From NCBI GenBank assembly GCA_019117485.1, contig DWZQ01000013.1, positions 1-43,660 on the forward strand: 43,660 bases of DNA. The letters are read 5' to 3'. The notes beneath the pieces are model-generated. The model was not told the DNA's origin, did no database searches, and was given only the letters and a program-made list of their open reading frames with translations. Of the stretch, positions 21,720 to 28,802 are shown piece after piece. Both the position numbers and the translations under genes were made by a program. Positions within the stretch are counted from its first letter, which is position 1. Every line of letters starts with the position of its first letter. This stretch comes from Candidatus Agathobaculum intestinipullorum (GTDB taxonomy: Bacteria; Bacillota; Clostridia; Oscillospirales; Butyricicoccaceae).

Positions 21720-22891
21720 ACGAGCTGGCACTCAAATACGGCTGCAACCCCAACCAGAAGCCCGCGCGCATTTTTATGACCGAGGGCGAGCTGCCGATTG
21801 AGGTTTTAAACGGCAAGCCGGGCTATATCAACTTTTGCGATGCGTTTAACTCGTGGCAGCTGGTCAAGGCGCTGAAAAAAGCCACTGGTATGCCGGCAGC
21901 GGCGTCTTTCAAACACGTTTCCCCCGCGGGTGCGGCGCTCGGCAAACCGCTGACCGAGGTCGAAAAGCAGATGTATTTTGTGGAAGCCGACCACGAGTTG
22001 TCGCCCATCGCGTGCGCCTATATCCGCGCGCGCGGCGCCGACCGCCTGTGCTCCTACGGCGACTGGGCGGCGCTGTCCGATGTGTGCGACGCGGATACTG
22101 CGTCCTACCTCGCGCATGAGGTGTCGGACGGCATCATCGCGCCGGGCTACACCGACGAGGCGCTGGCGATTTTGAAAACCAAGCGCAAGGGCGGCTATAA
22201 CGTCGTCAAGATCGACCCGGACTATGTCCCCAAGCCGATCGAGCAGCGCGATATCTTTGGTATTCGCTTCGAGCAGGGCTACAACGATTATGAAATCAAC
22301 GAAAGCCTGCTGAATAACATCGTCACGGACAACAAGGAGCTGCCCGAAAGCGTCAAGCACGATATGATTTTGTCGCTCATCACGCTCAAGTACACGCAGT
22401 CCAATTCGGTCTGCTACGTCAAGGACGGCATGACCATCGGCGTGGGCGCGGGCCAGCAGAGCCGCATCCACTGCACGCGCCTTGCGGGCAACAAGGCGGA
22501 TAACTGGTTCCTGCGGCAGCATCCCAAGGTGCTCGGCCTGCAATTTGTGGACGGTATCCGCCGCCCCGACCGCGACAACGCGATCGACGTGTATATCTCG
22601 GACGAGTACGAGGACGTGCTGGCCGACGGCGTGTGGCAGAACACCTTCAAGGTCAAACCCGAGGTGCTCACCGCCGAGGAAAAGAAGGCGTGGATTGCGA
22701 AAAATACCGGCGTAACCGTGGGTTCGGACGCGTTCTTCCCGTTTGGCGACAACGTGGAGCGCGCGCGCAAGTCGGGCGTGCAGTATATTGTGCAGCCGGG
22801 CGGCTCGATCCGCGATGATAACGTCATCGAAACCGCAAATAAGTACGGTATCGTGATGGCGTTCACCGGCATGCGCCTGTTCCACCACTGA
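21716..22891 (+). CDS. purH: Stand-alone AICAR transformylase (PurH C-terminal-type)
   Basis: The protein has 391 residues, overlapping the PurO stop by four bases (ATGA), which implies translational coupling. It formylates AICAR with 10-formyl-THF. It starts LALKYGCNPNQKPARI, the usual beginning of the AICARFT domain, and carries SFKHVSPAGAA with the catalytic Lys-His pair, ACAYIRARGADRLCSYGD, KYTQSNSVCY and a C-terminal PGGSIRDDNVIETANKY. The N-terminal IMP cyclohydrolase half of bifunctional PurH is absent and its task is covered by the preceding gene. All transformylase motifs appear complete. Confidence 0.92.
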   Translation: MNELALKYGCNPNQKPARIFMTEGELPIEVLNGKPGYINFCDAFNSWQLVKALKKATGMPAAASFKHVSPAGAALGKPLTEVEKQMYFVEADHELSPIACAYIRARGADRLCSYGDWAALSDVCDADTASYLAHEVSDGIIAPGYTDEALAILKTKRKGGYNVVKIDPDYVPKPIEQRDIFGIRFEQGYNDYEINESLLNNIVTDNKELPESVKHDMILSLITLKYTQSNSVCYVKDGMTIGVGAGQQSRIHCTRLAGNKADNWFLRQHPKVLGLQFVDGIRRPDRDNAIDVYISDEYEDVLADGVWQNTFKVKPEVLTAEEKKAWIAKNTGVTVGSDAFFPFGDNVERARKSGVQYIVQPGGSIRDDNVIETANKYGIVMAFTGMRLFHH

Positions 22892-22907
22892 TACACGCCG
22901 GATTGTG

Positions 22908-23447
22908 ATGAAACTGATCCGAGGCTACTATGCCTATCTGGCGATTGCGGGCGGCCTGCTGCTCGGGCTGGTCGTGCGGGACAACTGGATGCTGCAAATC
23001 GTGGGCAGCGCACTGATTTCTGCGGGCGCGCTGTCCTTACAGCGCGTCTCGCGCTGGTTTTTGCGCGCGTCTATCGCGGCGGACGTGTCCATCGGCTTTA
23101 CCGTGTTGTGCGGGCCGGGCGTGCTGCCGCCGGGACTGGGGCGCATGGCGCTGGAATATGCCTCGCTCGTGCCGCTGCTGCTGACCGGCTGCATGCTGCT
23201 TTTGGCGTATATCGACCAGATGCGCGCGGCGGGGCGCGGCGCGCTGGCCGAGTGGGCGGTGTTCGTCGTGTGGAGCGCGGGCTGGATTTTGGCGCTGCTC
23301 ATGGCGCCCGGTTGGCTGAATGACTATGCGCTGGCGCTGACCGTGACGGCGGTCAACACGTTGACCGTTCTCGGCTACATCGCGCTGCTGGCGGACACGT
23401 TCCGCGCGCAGAAAGAATACATCCGTACGGAGGGAGAAAATCCATGA
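22908..23447 (+). CDS. Unknown multi-pass membrane protein within the purine operon
   Basis: The protein has 179 residues with five or six hydrophobic segments (about 8-25, 30-45, 57-75, 80-100, 112-130 and 140-160) and short basic loops. ATG 22908 has a weak CCGGA upstream; a GTG at 22905 is an alternative. It lies 16 bases after the AICAR transformylase and overlaps the start of purD by four bases (ATGA), so it is cotranscribed and coupled with purD. I recognise no family. A transport or anchoring role in purine metabolism would be speculation; it may simply be an inserted gene. Confidence 0.75.
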   Translation: MKLIRGYYAYLAIAGGLLLGLVVRDNWMLQIVGSALISAGALSLQRVSRWFLRASIAADVSIGFTVLCGPGVLPPGLGRMALEYASLVPLLLTGCMLLLAYIDQMRAAGRGALAEWAVFVVWSAGWILALLMAPGWLNDYALALTVTAVNTLTVLGYIALLADTFRAQKEYIRTEGENP

Positions 23448-24700
23448 AAGTATTGGTGATCGGCGGCGGCGGGCGTGAGCACGCCATCGTGCATACCCTG
23501 AAGAAAAGCCCTAAGGTCGACCATATCTGGTGCGCACCGGGCAACGGCGGCATCGCGCAGGAAGCCGAGTGCGTCGATATCAAGGCGACCGATATCGAAG
23601 GCGTGGTGGCGTTTGCCAAGGCGAACAAGCCCGACCTCGTGATGGTCGCGCCGGACGACCCGCTGGCGCTCGGCATGGTGGATGCACTCGAAGAAGCAGG
23701 CATCCGCGCGTTTGGCCCGCGCAAAAACGCGGCGATCATTGAGGGTTCCAAGTCCTTTGCCAAGGAATTGATGAAAAAGTACGGCATCCCGACCGCGGGC
23801 TATGCCGTGTTTGAAAACTCGGCGGACGCCATCGCCTATATCAAGGAGCAGGGCGCGCCGATCGTGGTCAAGGCGGACGGTTTGGCGCTCGGCAAGGGCG
23901 TTACGGTTGCCATGACTGAAGAGGATGCGATCGCCGCCGTCAAGGACGCGATCGACGGCGGTGCGTTCGGCGGCGCGGGCGCGCGCGTGGTTATCGAGGA
24001 GTTCCTGACCGGGCCGGAGGTGTCCGTGCTGGCGTTTGTCGACGGCAAGCACCTCAAGACCATGCCGTCGGCGCAGGACCACAAGCGCGCTTACGATCAC
24101 GATGAGGGCCCCAACACGGGCGGCATGGGCGCGTTCTCGCCCTCGCGGTTCTACACCGAGGATATCGCGCAAACCTGCATGGAAACGATTTTCAAGCCCA
24201 CGGTCGAGGCGATGGCCAAGGAGGGGCGTCCGTTCAAGGGCGTGCTGTACTTCGGCCTGATGCTGACCCCCAAGGGCCCCAAGGTGATCGAATACAACGC
24301 GCGCTTTGGCGACCCGGAGACGCAGGCCGTGTTGTCCCGTCTGGAAACTGACCTGTTTGACATCTTCAATGCGGTCATCGACGAAAAACTCGATGAAATC
24401 GAGATCAAATGGGCGGATAATGCCGCTTGCTGCGTGTGCATGGCGTCCGGCGGCTATCCCAAGGCCTATGAAAAGGGCAAGGTGATCACCGGGCTGGATG
24501 ATGTGACCGGCTCGTTCGTGTTCCATGCGGGCACGGCGGTGAAGGACGGCGCGTTTGTCACGAGCGGTGGCCGCGTGCTCGGCGTCACCGCAACCGCGCC
24601 GACACTCGATGAGGCGATCGTCAAGGCATACGATGATGTAAAGAAAATCCACTTTGAAAAGGCGCATTACCGCACGGATATTGGGGTGAAAAAGGGATGA
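23444..24700 (+). CDS. purD: Phosphoribosylamine-glycine ligase (GAR synthetase)
   Basis: The protein has 418 residues, with GGAGGGAG before ATG 23444. It joins phosphoribosylamine and glycine using ATP (ATP-grasp fold). Visible are VLVIGGGGREHAI at the N-terminus, WCAPGNGGIAQEAE, PIVVKADGLALGKGVTVA (ATP-binding lysine), SVLAFVDGKHLKTMPSAQDHKR, PNTGGMGAFSP and YNARFGDPETQ. The length is normal. It overlaps both the preceding membrane protein gene and the next gene by ATGA. Confidence 0.97.
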   Translation: MKVLVIGGGGREHAIVHTLKKSPKVDHIWCAPGNGGIAQEAECVDIKATDIEGVVAFAKANKPDLVMVAPDDPLALGMVDALEEAGIRAFGPRKNAAIIEGSKSFAKELMKKYGIPTAGYAVFENSADAIAYIKEQGAPIVVKADGLALGKGVTVAMTEEDAIAAVKDAIDGGAFGGAGARVVIEEFLTGPEVSVLAFVDGKHLKTMPSAQDHKRAYDHDEGPNTGGMGAFSPSRFYTEDIAQTCMETIFKPTVEAMAKEGRPFKGVLYFGLMLTPKGPKVIEYNARFGDPETQAVLSRLETDLFDIFNAVIDEKLDEIEIKWADNAACCVCMASGGYPKAYEKGKVITGLDDVTGSFVFHAGTAVKDGAFVTSGGRVLGVTATAPTLDEAIVKAYDDVKKIHFEKAHYRTDIGVKKG

Positions 24701-25221
24701 AACTCGAACAACAGGAGCAGATCCTCGGCTGCATGGCCGAGGTACTCAACCAGAACGGCTTCCGCGCGGAGGTCATGCGTAAGGAGGGCGCGCCCACGCT
24801 GCTGCGCTGCGAGGCGATGCGGCAGGGCAAGGTCGCCAAGGATGTGGTGATCGAGGCGTGCTTCATCCCGATGCAGCTGCCGAGCGAGGACAGCGGCCTG
24901 CTGCAATTCTTTGTCACGCTGTTTCAGGGCGCACCGGATGCGAACGTGAACCAGCTGCGTCGCGCCTGCAGCTATTGCAACGATTTCTGTGCGCTCGGCG
25001 CGTTTGGCCTGTTCGAGCAGGGCGGGCAGATTTACCTCAAGCATAATACGCTGCTGGATGGCTCGCTCGAACTGGAAAAGATCATCCCGTTTGTGGCGGA
25101 TAACATTTCGCTGCTGCTGGCAGCGGTCAGCCGCTTCATCGACGGTCTGGCGCAGGTGGCCTACGCGGGCATGACGCTGGACGCGGTGATCGATCAGGAA
25201 CTGTTCCCGAAAGTAAACTGA
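24697..25221 (+). CDS. Unknown protein, YbjN-like, last gene of the purine operon
   Basis: The protein has 174 residues, coupled to purD by an ATGA overlap. It is a soluble mixed alpha/beta protein with no catalytic motif I can name. The arrangement of an N-terminal helix with LNQNGFRAEV, a beta region, a central ACSYCNDFCALGAFG segment and a C-terminal helical part (IIPFVADNISLLLAAVSRFIDGLAQV) is reminiscent of YbjN-type sensory or chaperone-like domains. Four cysteines occur, three of them in the conserved-looking YC-x3-FC stretch. The operon ends here with a strong terminator. The YbjN resemblance is tentative. Confidence 0.65.
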   Translation: MKLEQQEQILGCMAEVLNQNGFRAEVMRKEGAPTLLRCEAMRQGKVAKDVVIEACFIPMQLPSEDSGLLQFFVTLFQGAPDANVNQLRRACSYCNDFCALGAFGLFEQGGQIYLKHNTLLDGSLELEKIIPFVADNISLLLAAVSRFIDGLAQVAYAGMTLDAVIDQELFPKVN

Positions 25222-25258
25222 CGTTTTCGCTTGCAAGCGAGGGGCTGTGTCAGGACGA

Positions 25259-25298
25259 CAAAACCGCGCAGGAACGCATCGGTTCCTGCGCGGTTTTG
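25259..25298. terminator. Bidirectional terminator between the purine operon and glgB
   Basis: A perfect 17-bp stem (25259-25275 with 25282-25298) closes a 6-base loop, with A and T tracts inside the ends of the stem. It lies between converging genes and can stop both the purine transcript and the glgB transcript. A 14-bp perfect palindrome (25227-25240) precedes it. Confidence 0.9.
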
Positions 25299-25313
25299 TA
25301 TTTTCTGAGAAAA

Positions 25314-27083
25314 TCAGTCCTCGATAATTTTGAGTAGTATAGCGCTGAATTTTGGCAGTTTCAGATAAATTTCGTCGGAATCATCAAAAAATGACCAGTC
25401 GTTCTCTTTTGTCTGGCCGCCGAAGCGTTCCCAATCGGTGTGCAGCAGCACGGTGCAGTTGGGGGAGGGGAGGGGGCAGGCATATGGCTCATCCCCGAAG
25501 TTGCACACCGCGACCAGCCGCTCGGTTTTGCTGCGGCGCTCCCACGCGAACACACACGGCGCAGCGCTGTCTGCGTCCAGCCAGCGGAAGGCACCCGGCT
25601 CGTAGTCCGCGTGCAGCGCAGGGTGGTCGCGGTAGGTTTGTGACAGCGCCCGGAAGAACGTGTGGAACATGCCGTTGGCATACGACCAGTCCAGCTCGGC
25701 GGCTTCGCTCCACTCCACGCGCAGGCCAAGCTCGTTGCCCATGAAATTCAGCTTCTTGCCCGGATGCGCGAACATATAAAGGTAGAACGACCGTGCCTGC
25801 GCGTACTTATCGGTCAGGTCGGCGCCCCACATCTTCTGCACGATGGCCGCTTTGCCGTGCACGACCTCGTCGTGCGATAGCGGCAGCAGATAGTGCTCGT
25901 TGGGGAAATACTCCATGGAAAATAGCAGCTGTCCGCGCCGTTCGGGGCGTTCGTCCGGCGGGGTCTGCATGTAGGAGAGGGTGTCGTGCATCCAGCCGAG
26001 ATCCCACTTGTAGTCGAAGCCCAGCCCGCCCTTGCTGACCGGCTGCGTCACGCCGGGGTAGGCGGTGGAGTCCTCGGCGATCAGCAGCGCGGACGGATGG
26101 CGGGCTTTCAGCCCGGCGTTCATGTTTTTGAGGAACTCCATCGTGTCGCCGTTGACGCCGCGCGCCGGGTCGCCCTGCCAGTAGATCAGGCGGCTGACCG
26201 CGTCCATGCGCAGGCCGTCAAAATGGAACTGGTCGAGCCAGTAGTCGGCAGCGGACTGCAAAAAGCAGCGCACTTCGCGGCGCGAGTGGATGAAGTTGCA
26301 GCTGCCCCACTCGCTTTCGCCCACGTCGGGGTGGGGATATTCGTAAAGCGGCGTGCCGTCGAACAGCGCAAGGCCGTAACTGTCGACCGCGAAGTGTACG
26401 GGTACAAAGTCCATGATTGCACCGATGCCCGCGTGATGCAGCCGGTCGATGAGCATTTTCAGCTGTGCGGGCGTGCCGTAGCGCGAGGTGGGCGCGAAAA
26501 AGCCGGTGTTCTGGTAGCCCCATGAGCCGTCGAACGGATGCTCGGACAGCGGCAGAAATTCGACATGCGTAAAGCCGTGCTCTTGGAGGTAGGGGATGAG
26601 CTGGTCGGCGATCTCGTCGTAGCGGTACCAGCCGTTTTCGTCTGCGGGGTTGCGCAGCCAGGAACCGAGGTGCAACTCGTAGATGTTCAGCGGCGCGTCG
26701 GGCGCGGCGGTGCGCGCGGCCATCCAGTCCGCGTCGGTGAAGGTATACTCGTCCGGGTCAGTGATGACAGAGCAGCAGCCCGGCCGCAGCTCCATCGCAA
26801 AGCCGTAGGGGTCGCAGTGCTCGACGACCGCGCCGCCCGGGGTATAAATACGGTACTTGTAGAACTGCCCCGGCCGCGCATCCGGGACTGTCACCTCCCA
26901 GAACCCGCTCCGGCCGTCCTGTTTCAGCTCGTCCTCTTTCCAGCTGTTAAACGCACCAGTTACAGTGATTTTGACAGCATTCGGCGCAAAAACACGAAAA
27001 ATGACCGAGCGGTCGTCAATGTGAGCGCCAAACCAGCGCCACGCGTCAAACACCTTTCCGGTAAAAAATTCCTGCTTGTCCAT
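25314..27083 (-). CDS. glgB: 1,4-alpha-glucan branching enzyme
   Basis: The protein has 589 residues, with AAAGGAGG before ATG 27083; the longer frame to 27269 has no site. It forms alpha-1,6 branches in glycogen. Residues about 20-110 are a CBM48 domain (VIFRVFAPNAVKITVTGAFN). The GH13 barrel carries DFVPVHF, FDGLRMDAVSR with the catalytic Asp, LLIAEDSTAYPGV with the acid-base Glu and LPLSHDEVVHGK with the third acidic residue, then a C-terminal all-beta domain. The length is slightly below the usual 620-730 because the N-terminus is short. No other glycogen gene is nearby, so it stands alone in this window. Confidence 0.93.
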   Translation of the reverse strand: MDKQEFFTGKVFDAWRWFGAHIDDRSVIFRVFAPNAVKITVTGAFNSWKEDELKQDGRSGFWEVTVPDARPGQFYKYRIYTPGGAVVEHCDPYGFAMELRPGCCSVITDPDEYTFTDADWMAARTAAPDAPLNIYELHLGSWLRNPADENGWYRYDEIADQLIPYLQEHGFTHVEFLPLSEHPFDGSWGYQNTGFFAPTSRYGTPAQLKMLIDRLHHAGIGAIMDFVPVHFAVDSYGLALFDGTPLYEYPHPDVGESEWGSCNFIHSRREVRCFLQSAADYWLDQFHFDGLRMDAVSRLIYWQGDPARGVNGDTMEFLKNMNAGLKARHPSALLIAEDSTAYPGVTQPVSKGGLGFDYKWDLGWMHDTLSYMQTPPDERPERRGQLLFSMEYFPNEHYLLPLSHDEVVHGKAAIVQKMWGADLTDKYAQARSFYLYMFAHPGKKLNFMGNELGLRVEWSEAAELDWSYANGMFHTFFRALSQTYRDHPALHADYEPGAFRWLDADSAAPCVFAWERRSKTERLVAVCNFGDEPYACPLPSPNCTVLLHTDWERFGGQTKENDWSFFDDSDEIYLKLPKFSAILLKIIED

Positions 27084-27121
27084 CGGGGCTTTCCTCCTTT
27101 TGCGGTTTGGAGTATAGTAAT

Positions 27122-27150
27122 AGTATAGGGGACGGGTACCCAAAAGGCAA
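27122..27150 (-). promoter_or_regulatory. Promoter of glgB
   Basis: On the minus strand TTGCCT (27150-27145) and TATACT (27127-27122) are spaced by 17 bases, about 40 bases before ATG 27083. A second TATACT occurs at 27116-27111. Confidence 0.55.
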
Positions 27151-27208
27151 CCGCCAAAGCGGCAGGCTTTTGTCCAATAATTTTGCGGAAAATTTTTCGC
27201 ACAATCCG

Positions 27209-27240
27209 TGAACCAAACCGCCATCCCGCGGCTCTTATAG
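27209..27240 (+). promoter_or_regulatory. Possible ECF-type autoregulated promoter of the sigma factor operon
   Basis: TGAACC (27209-27214) is followed by CTCTTATAG (27232-27240), resembling the AAC-type -35 and CGTCTTATA-like -10 elements of ECF sigma promoters, about 35 bases before ATG 27275. No good housekeeping promoter was seen on this strand. The match is imperfect. Confidence 0.35.
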
Positions 27241-27274
27241 ACAGGTGCACCAAAAACGCAAAGGAGCAAGACGT

Positions 27275-27832
27275 ATGACCGATGAACAACTCGTCCGCCG
27301 GATGCAGCAGGGCGACATGCAGGCGTTCGACGAACTGTATACGCGATACAAGAATGACGCGTACCGCGTTGCTTGCCTGATCACCGGCAACCGTGCGGAC
27401 GGCGAGGATTTGACGCAGGAGGCTTTCGTCACCTGCGTGCGGTCGATCGGGTCGCTCAAGGACGGGGCGAAGTTCCGCCCATGGCTGCTCAGGACGCTCA
27501 CGCGCGCGGCATGGAAGTACTGCCGCAAATCAAAGCGTGAAACGCCGGTCGCGGACTTTTTCGAGACCGGCGAGGGCGAAAGCGCGCTGTCCGCCGTGCT
27601 GCGGACAGACGAGCAGCGGCGACTATATCAGGCGATGTACGCGCTCGACGAAAAACGCCGCACCGTGCTGGTACTGTACTATTTCGACAACCGGCCGGTC
27701 AAAGAGATCGCACGCACGCTGGGCGTGACCGAGGGTACGGTCAAATCCCGCCTGTTTTCCGCCCGCCGCCATCTGCGGCAGGCGCTGACCGAAAAAGAGG
27801 GAAAGCCGGAGGAGGCTGTAACACATGGATGA
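27275..27832 (+). CDS. ECF-family RNA polymerase sigma factor
   Basis: The protein has 185 residues, with AAGGAG before ATG 27275. Region 2 spans about residues 10-75 (MQAFDELYTRYKNDAYRVA; DGEDLTQEAFVTC, the D-L-TQE-F core-binding motif). Region 4 spans about 118-170 (RTVLVLYYFDNRPVKEIA, then LGVTEGTVKSRLFSARRHL, the HTH that reads the -35 element). There is no region 1 or 3, as expected for extracytoplasmic function sigmas. It overlaps the next gene, encoding a membrane-anchored partner, by eight bases, the usual sigma/anti-sigma arrangement. The inducing signal cannot be told from sequence. Confidence 0.93.
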   Translation: MTDEQLVRRMQQGDMQAFDELYTRYKNDAYRVACLITGNRADGEDLTQEAFVTCVRSIGSLKDGAKFRPWLLRTLTRAAWKYCRKSKRETPVADFFETGEGESALSAVLRTDEQRRLYQAMYALDEKRRTVLVLYYFDNRPVKEIARTLGVTEGTVKSRLFSARRHLRQALTEKEGKPEEAVTHG

Positions 27833-28604
27833 GATGAAGATGGATCGAGAGATGCAGGAAATGCTGCACCAGTGCGCACAGGGGCTGGAAGCCCCGGACA
27901 AACTCAAGACCCGCATTGACTTTGCGCTCAAGAGCGGCGAGGCACCGCGCAAGGTGCGCCGCCCGTTTGCCAAACGGCTGGCAGCGGTCGCGCTGGTCGC
28001 GGCGGTAGCCATTACCGGCGCAATGGCGGGGAGCGGCGTTGTGGGCTGGTATTCCAGCACTTGGCTGGATCAGAATTGGACGGATTTTGCGCAGACGGCG
28101 GAATATGTGCAGGAGCATGTTCCGGGTGCAAAATATGTCGAATCCTTTTCCAATGGCTATGTGTTTGCAAAAGGCTATGAGGACACTGTGGACAAACGAG
28201 ACGAAAGCGGCAATACGCTGGGCAGCTTTACTGGAGTGCTGTTGAATTATGAAAAAGCTGGTGCAACATTGACAGTGGAAACAGAGCCCGTGCAGGAAGA
28301 GGGACAGTATGCTTCACCGTATGACGTCGTGCGCATGGTGGGTGATACGCAGGTACACTATCGTGCAATGAAAGCTATCGCGCTGCCGGCAGATGGCAGC
28401 ATCCAGCCAACAGAAGCGGAACAGGCGGCATTTGAGCGTGGCGAAATTAATATTGCCTATGGCTCGTCTGTGCGTGAGGAGAATACCTTTTATCGGGTCT
28501 CGTGGATCGAAGATGCTATTGCATATTCGATCTATACCTTTGATCCGGCTGACTTGGCAGAGGATGATTTCTTCCAGATGGCGCAGGAGATTATCACGTC
28601 CTAA
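27825..28604 (+). CDS. Probable membrane-anchored anti-sigma factor
   Basis: The protein has 259 residues. A cytoplasmic N-terminal part of about 45 residues (MQEMLHQCAQGLEAPDKLKTR) precedes one membrane helix at about 48-70 (RLAAVALVAAVAITGAMAG), and an extracytoplasmic domain of about 185 residues follows. The gene overlaps the ECF sigma gene, so it most likely binds and silences that sigma. The zinc anti-sigma HxxxCxxC signature is missing; only one cysteine lies in the N-terminal part. The outer domain (YVESFSNGYVFAKGYE) resembles DUF4367-type sensor regions only vaguely. From about 28080 the DNA is visibly less GC-rich than the first half of the gene. The role is inferred from context. 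Confidence 0.75.
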   Translation: MDEMKMDREMQEMLHQCAQGLEAPDKLKTRIDFALKSGEAPRKVRRPFAKRLAAVALVAAVAITGAMAGSGVVGWYSSTWLDQNWTDFAQTAEYVQEHVPGAKYVESFSNGYVFAKGYEDTVDKRDESGNTLGSFTGVLLNYEKAGATLTVETEPVQEEGQYASPYDVVRMVGDTQVHYRAMKAIALPADGSIQPTEAEQAAFERGEINIAYGSSVREENTFYRVSWIEDAIAYSIYTFDPADLAEDDFFQMAQEIITS

Positions 28605-28645
28605 ACGGTGTAAAAGTAGGATATTGCAGAAAATCAGAACAAAAT

Positions 28646-28677
28646 GCAGAAAAGCGTCCGCGTGGACGCTTTTCTGC
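28646..28677 (+). terminator. Terminator after the sigma/anti-sigma operon
   Basis: GCAGAAAAGCGTCC (28646-28659) pairs perfectly with GGACGCTTTTCTGC (28664-28677) around GCGT. A- and T-tracts lie within the stem, so it can act on either strand. Confidence 0.75.
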
Positions 28678-28740
28678 TGCGTGGGGAAAGATACAAAATG
28701 AAAGGGGCAAGCGGCCTGACATGCGGGGCGCGCTTTCCGA

Positions 28741-28770
28741 TTGCGGCAGACCGGACAGGCATGCTATAAT
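28741..28770 (+). promoter_or_regulatory. Promoter of the rRNA methyltransferase gene
   Basis: TTGCGG (28741-28746) and TATAAT (28765-28770) are spaced by 18 bases, 32 bases before ATG 28803. Confidence 0.7.
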
Positions 28771-28802
28771 AGGGGTATCAGATTGGAAAAGGGGCGCCGA
28801 AC

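Noticed and set aside
27084-27269. N-terminal extension of glgB up to 27269
   Set aside because: No ribosome binding site, it crosses the promoter region, and the family homology begins after ATG 27083.
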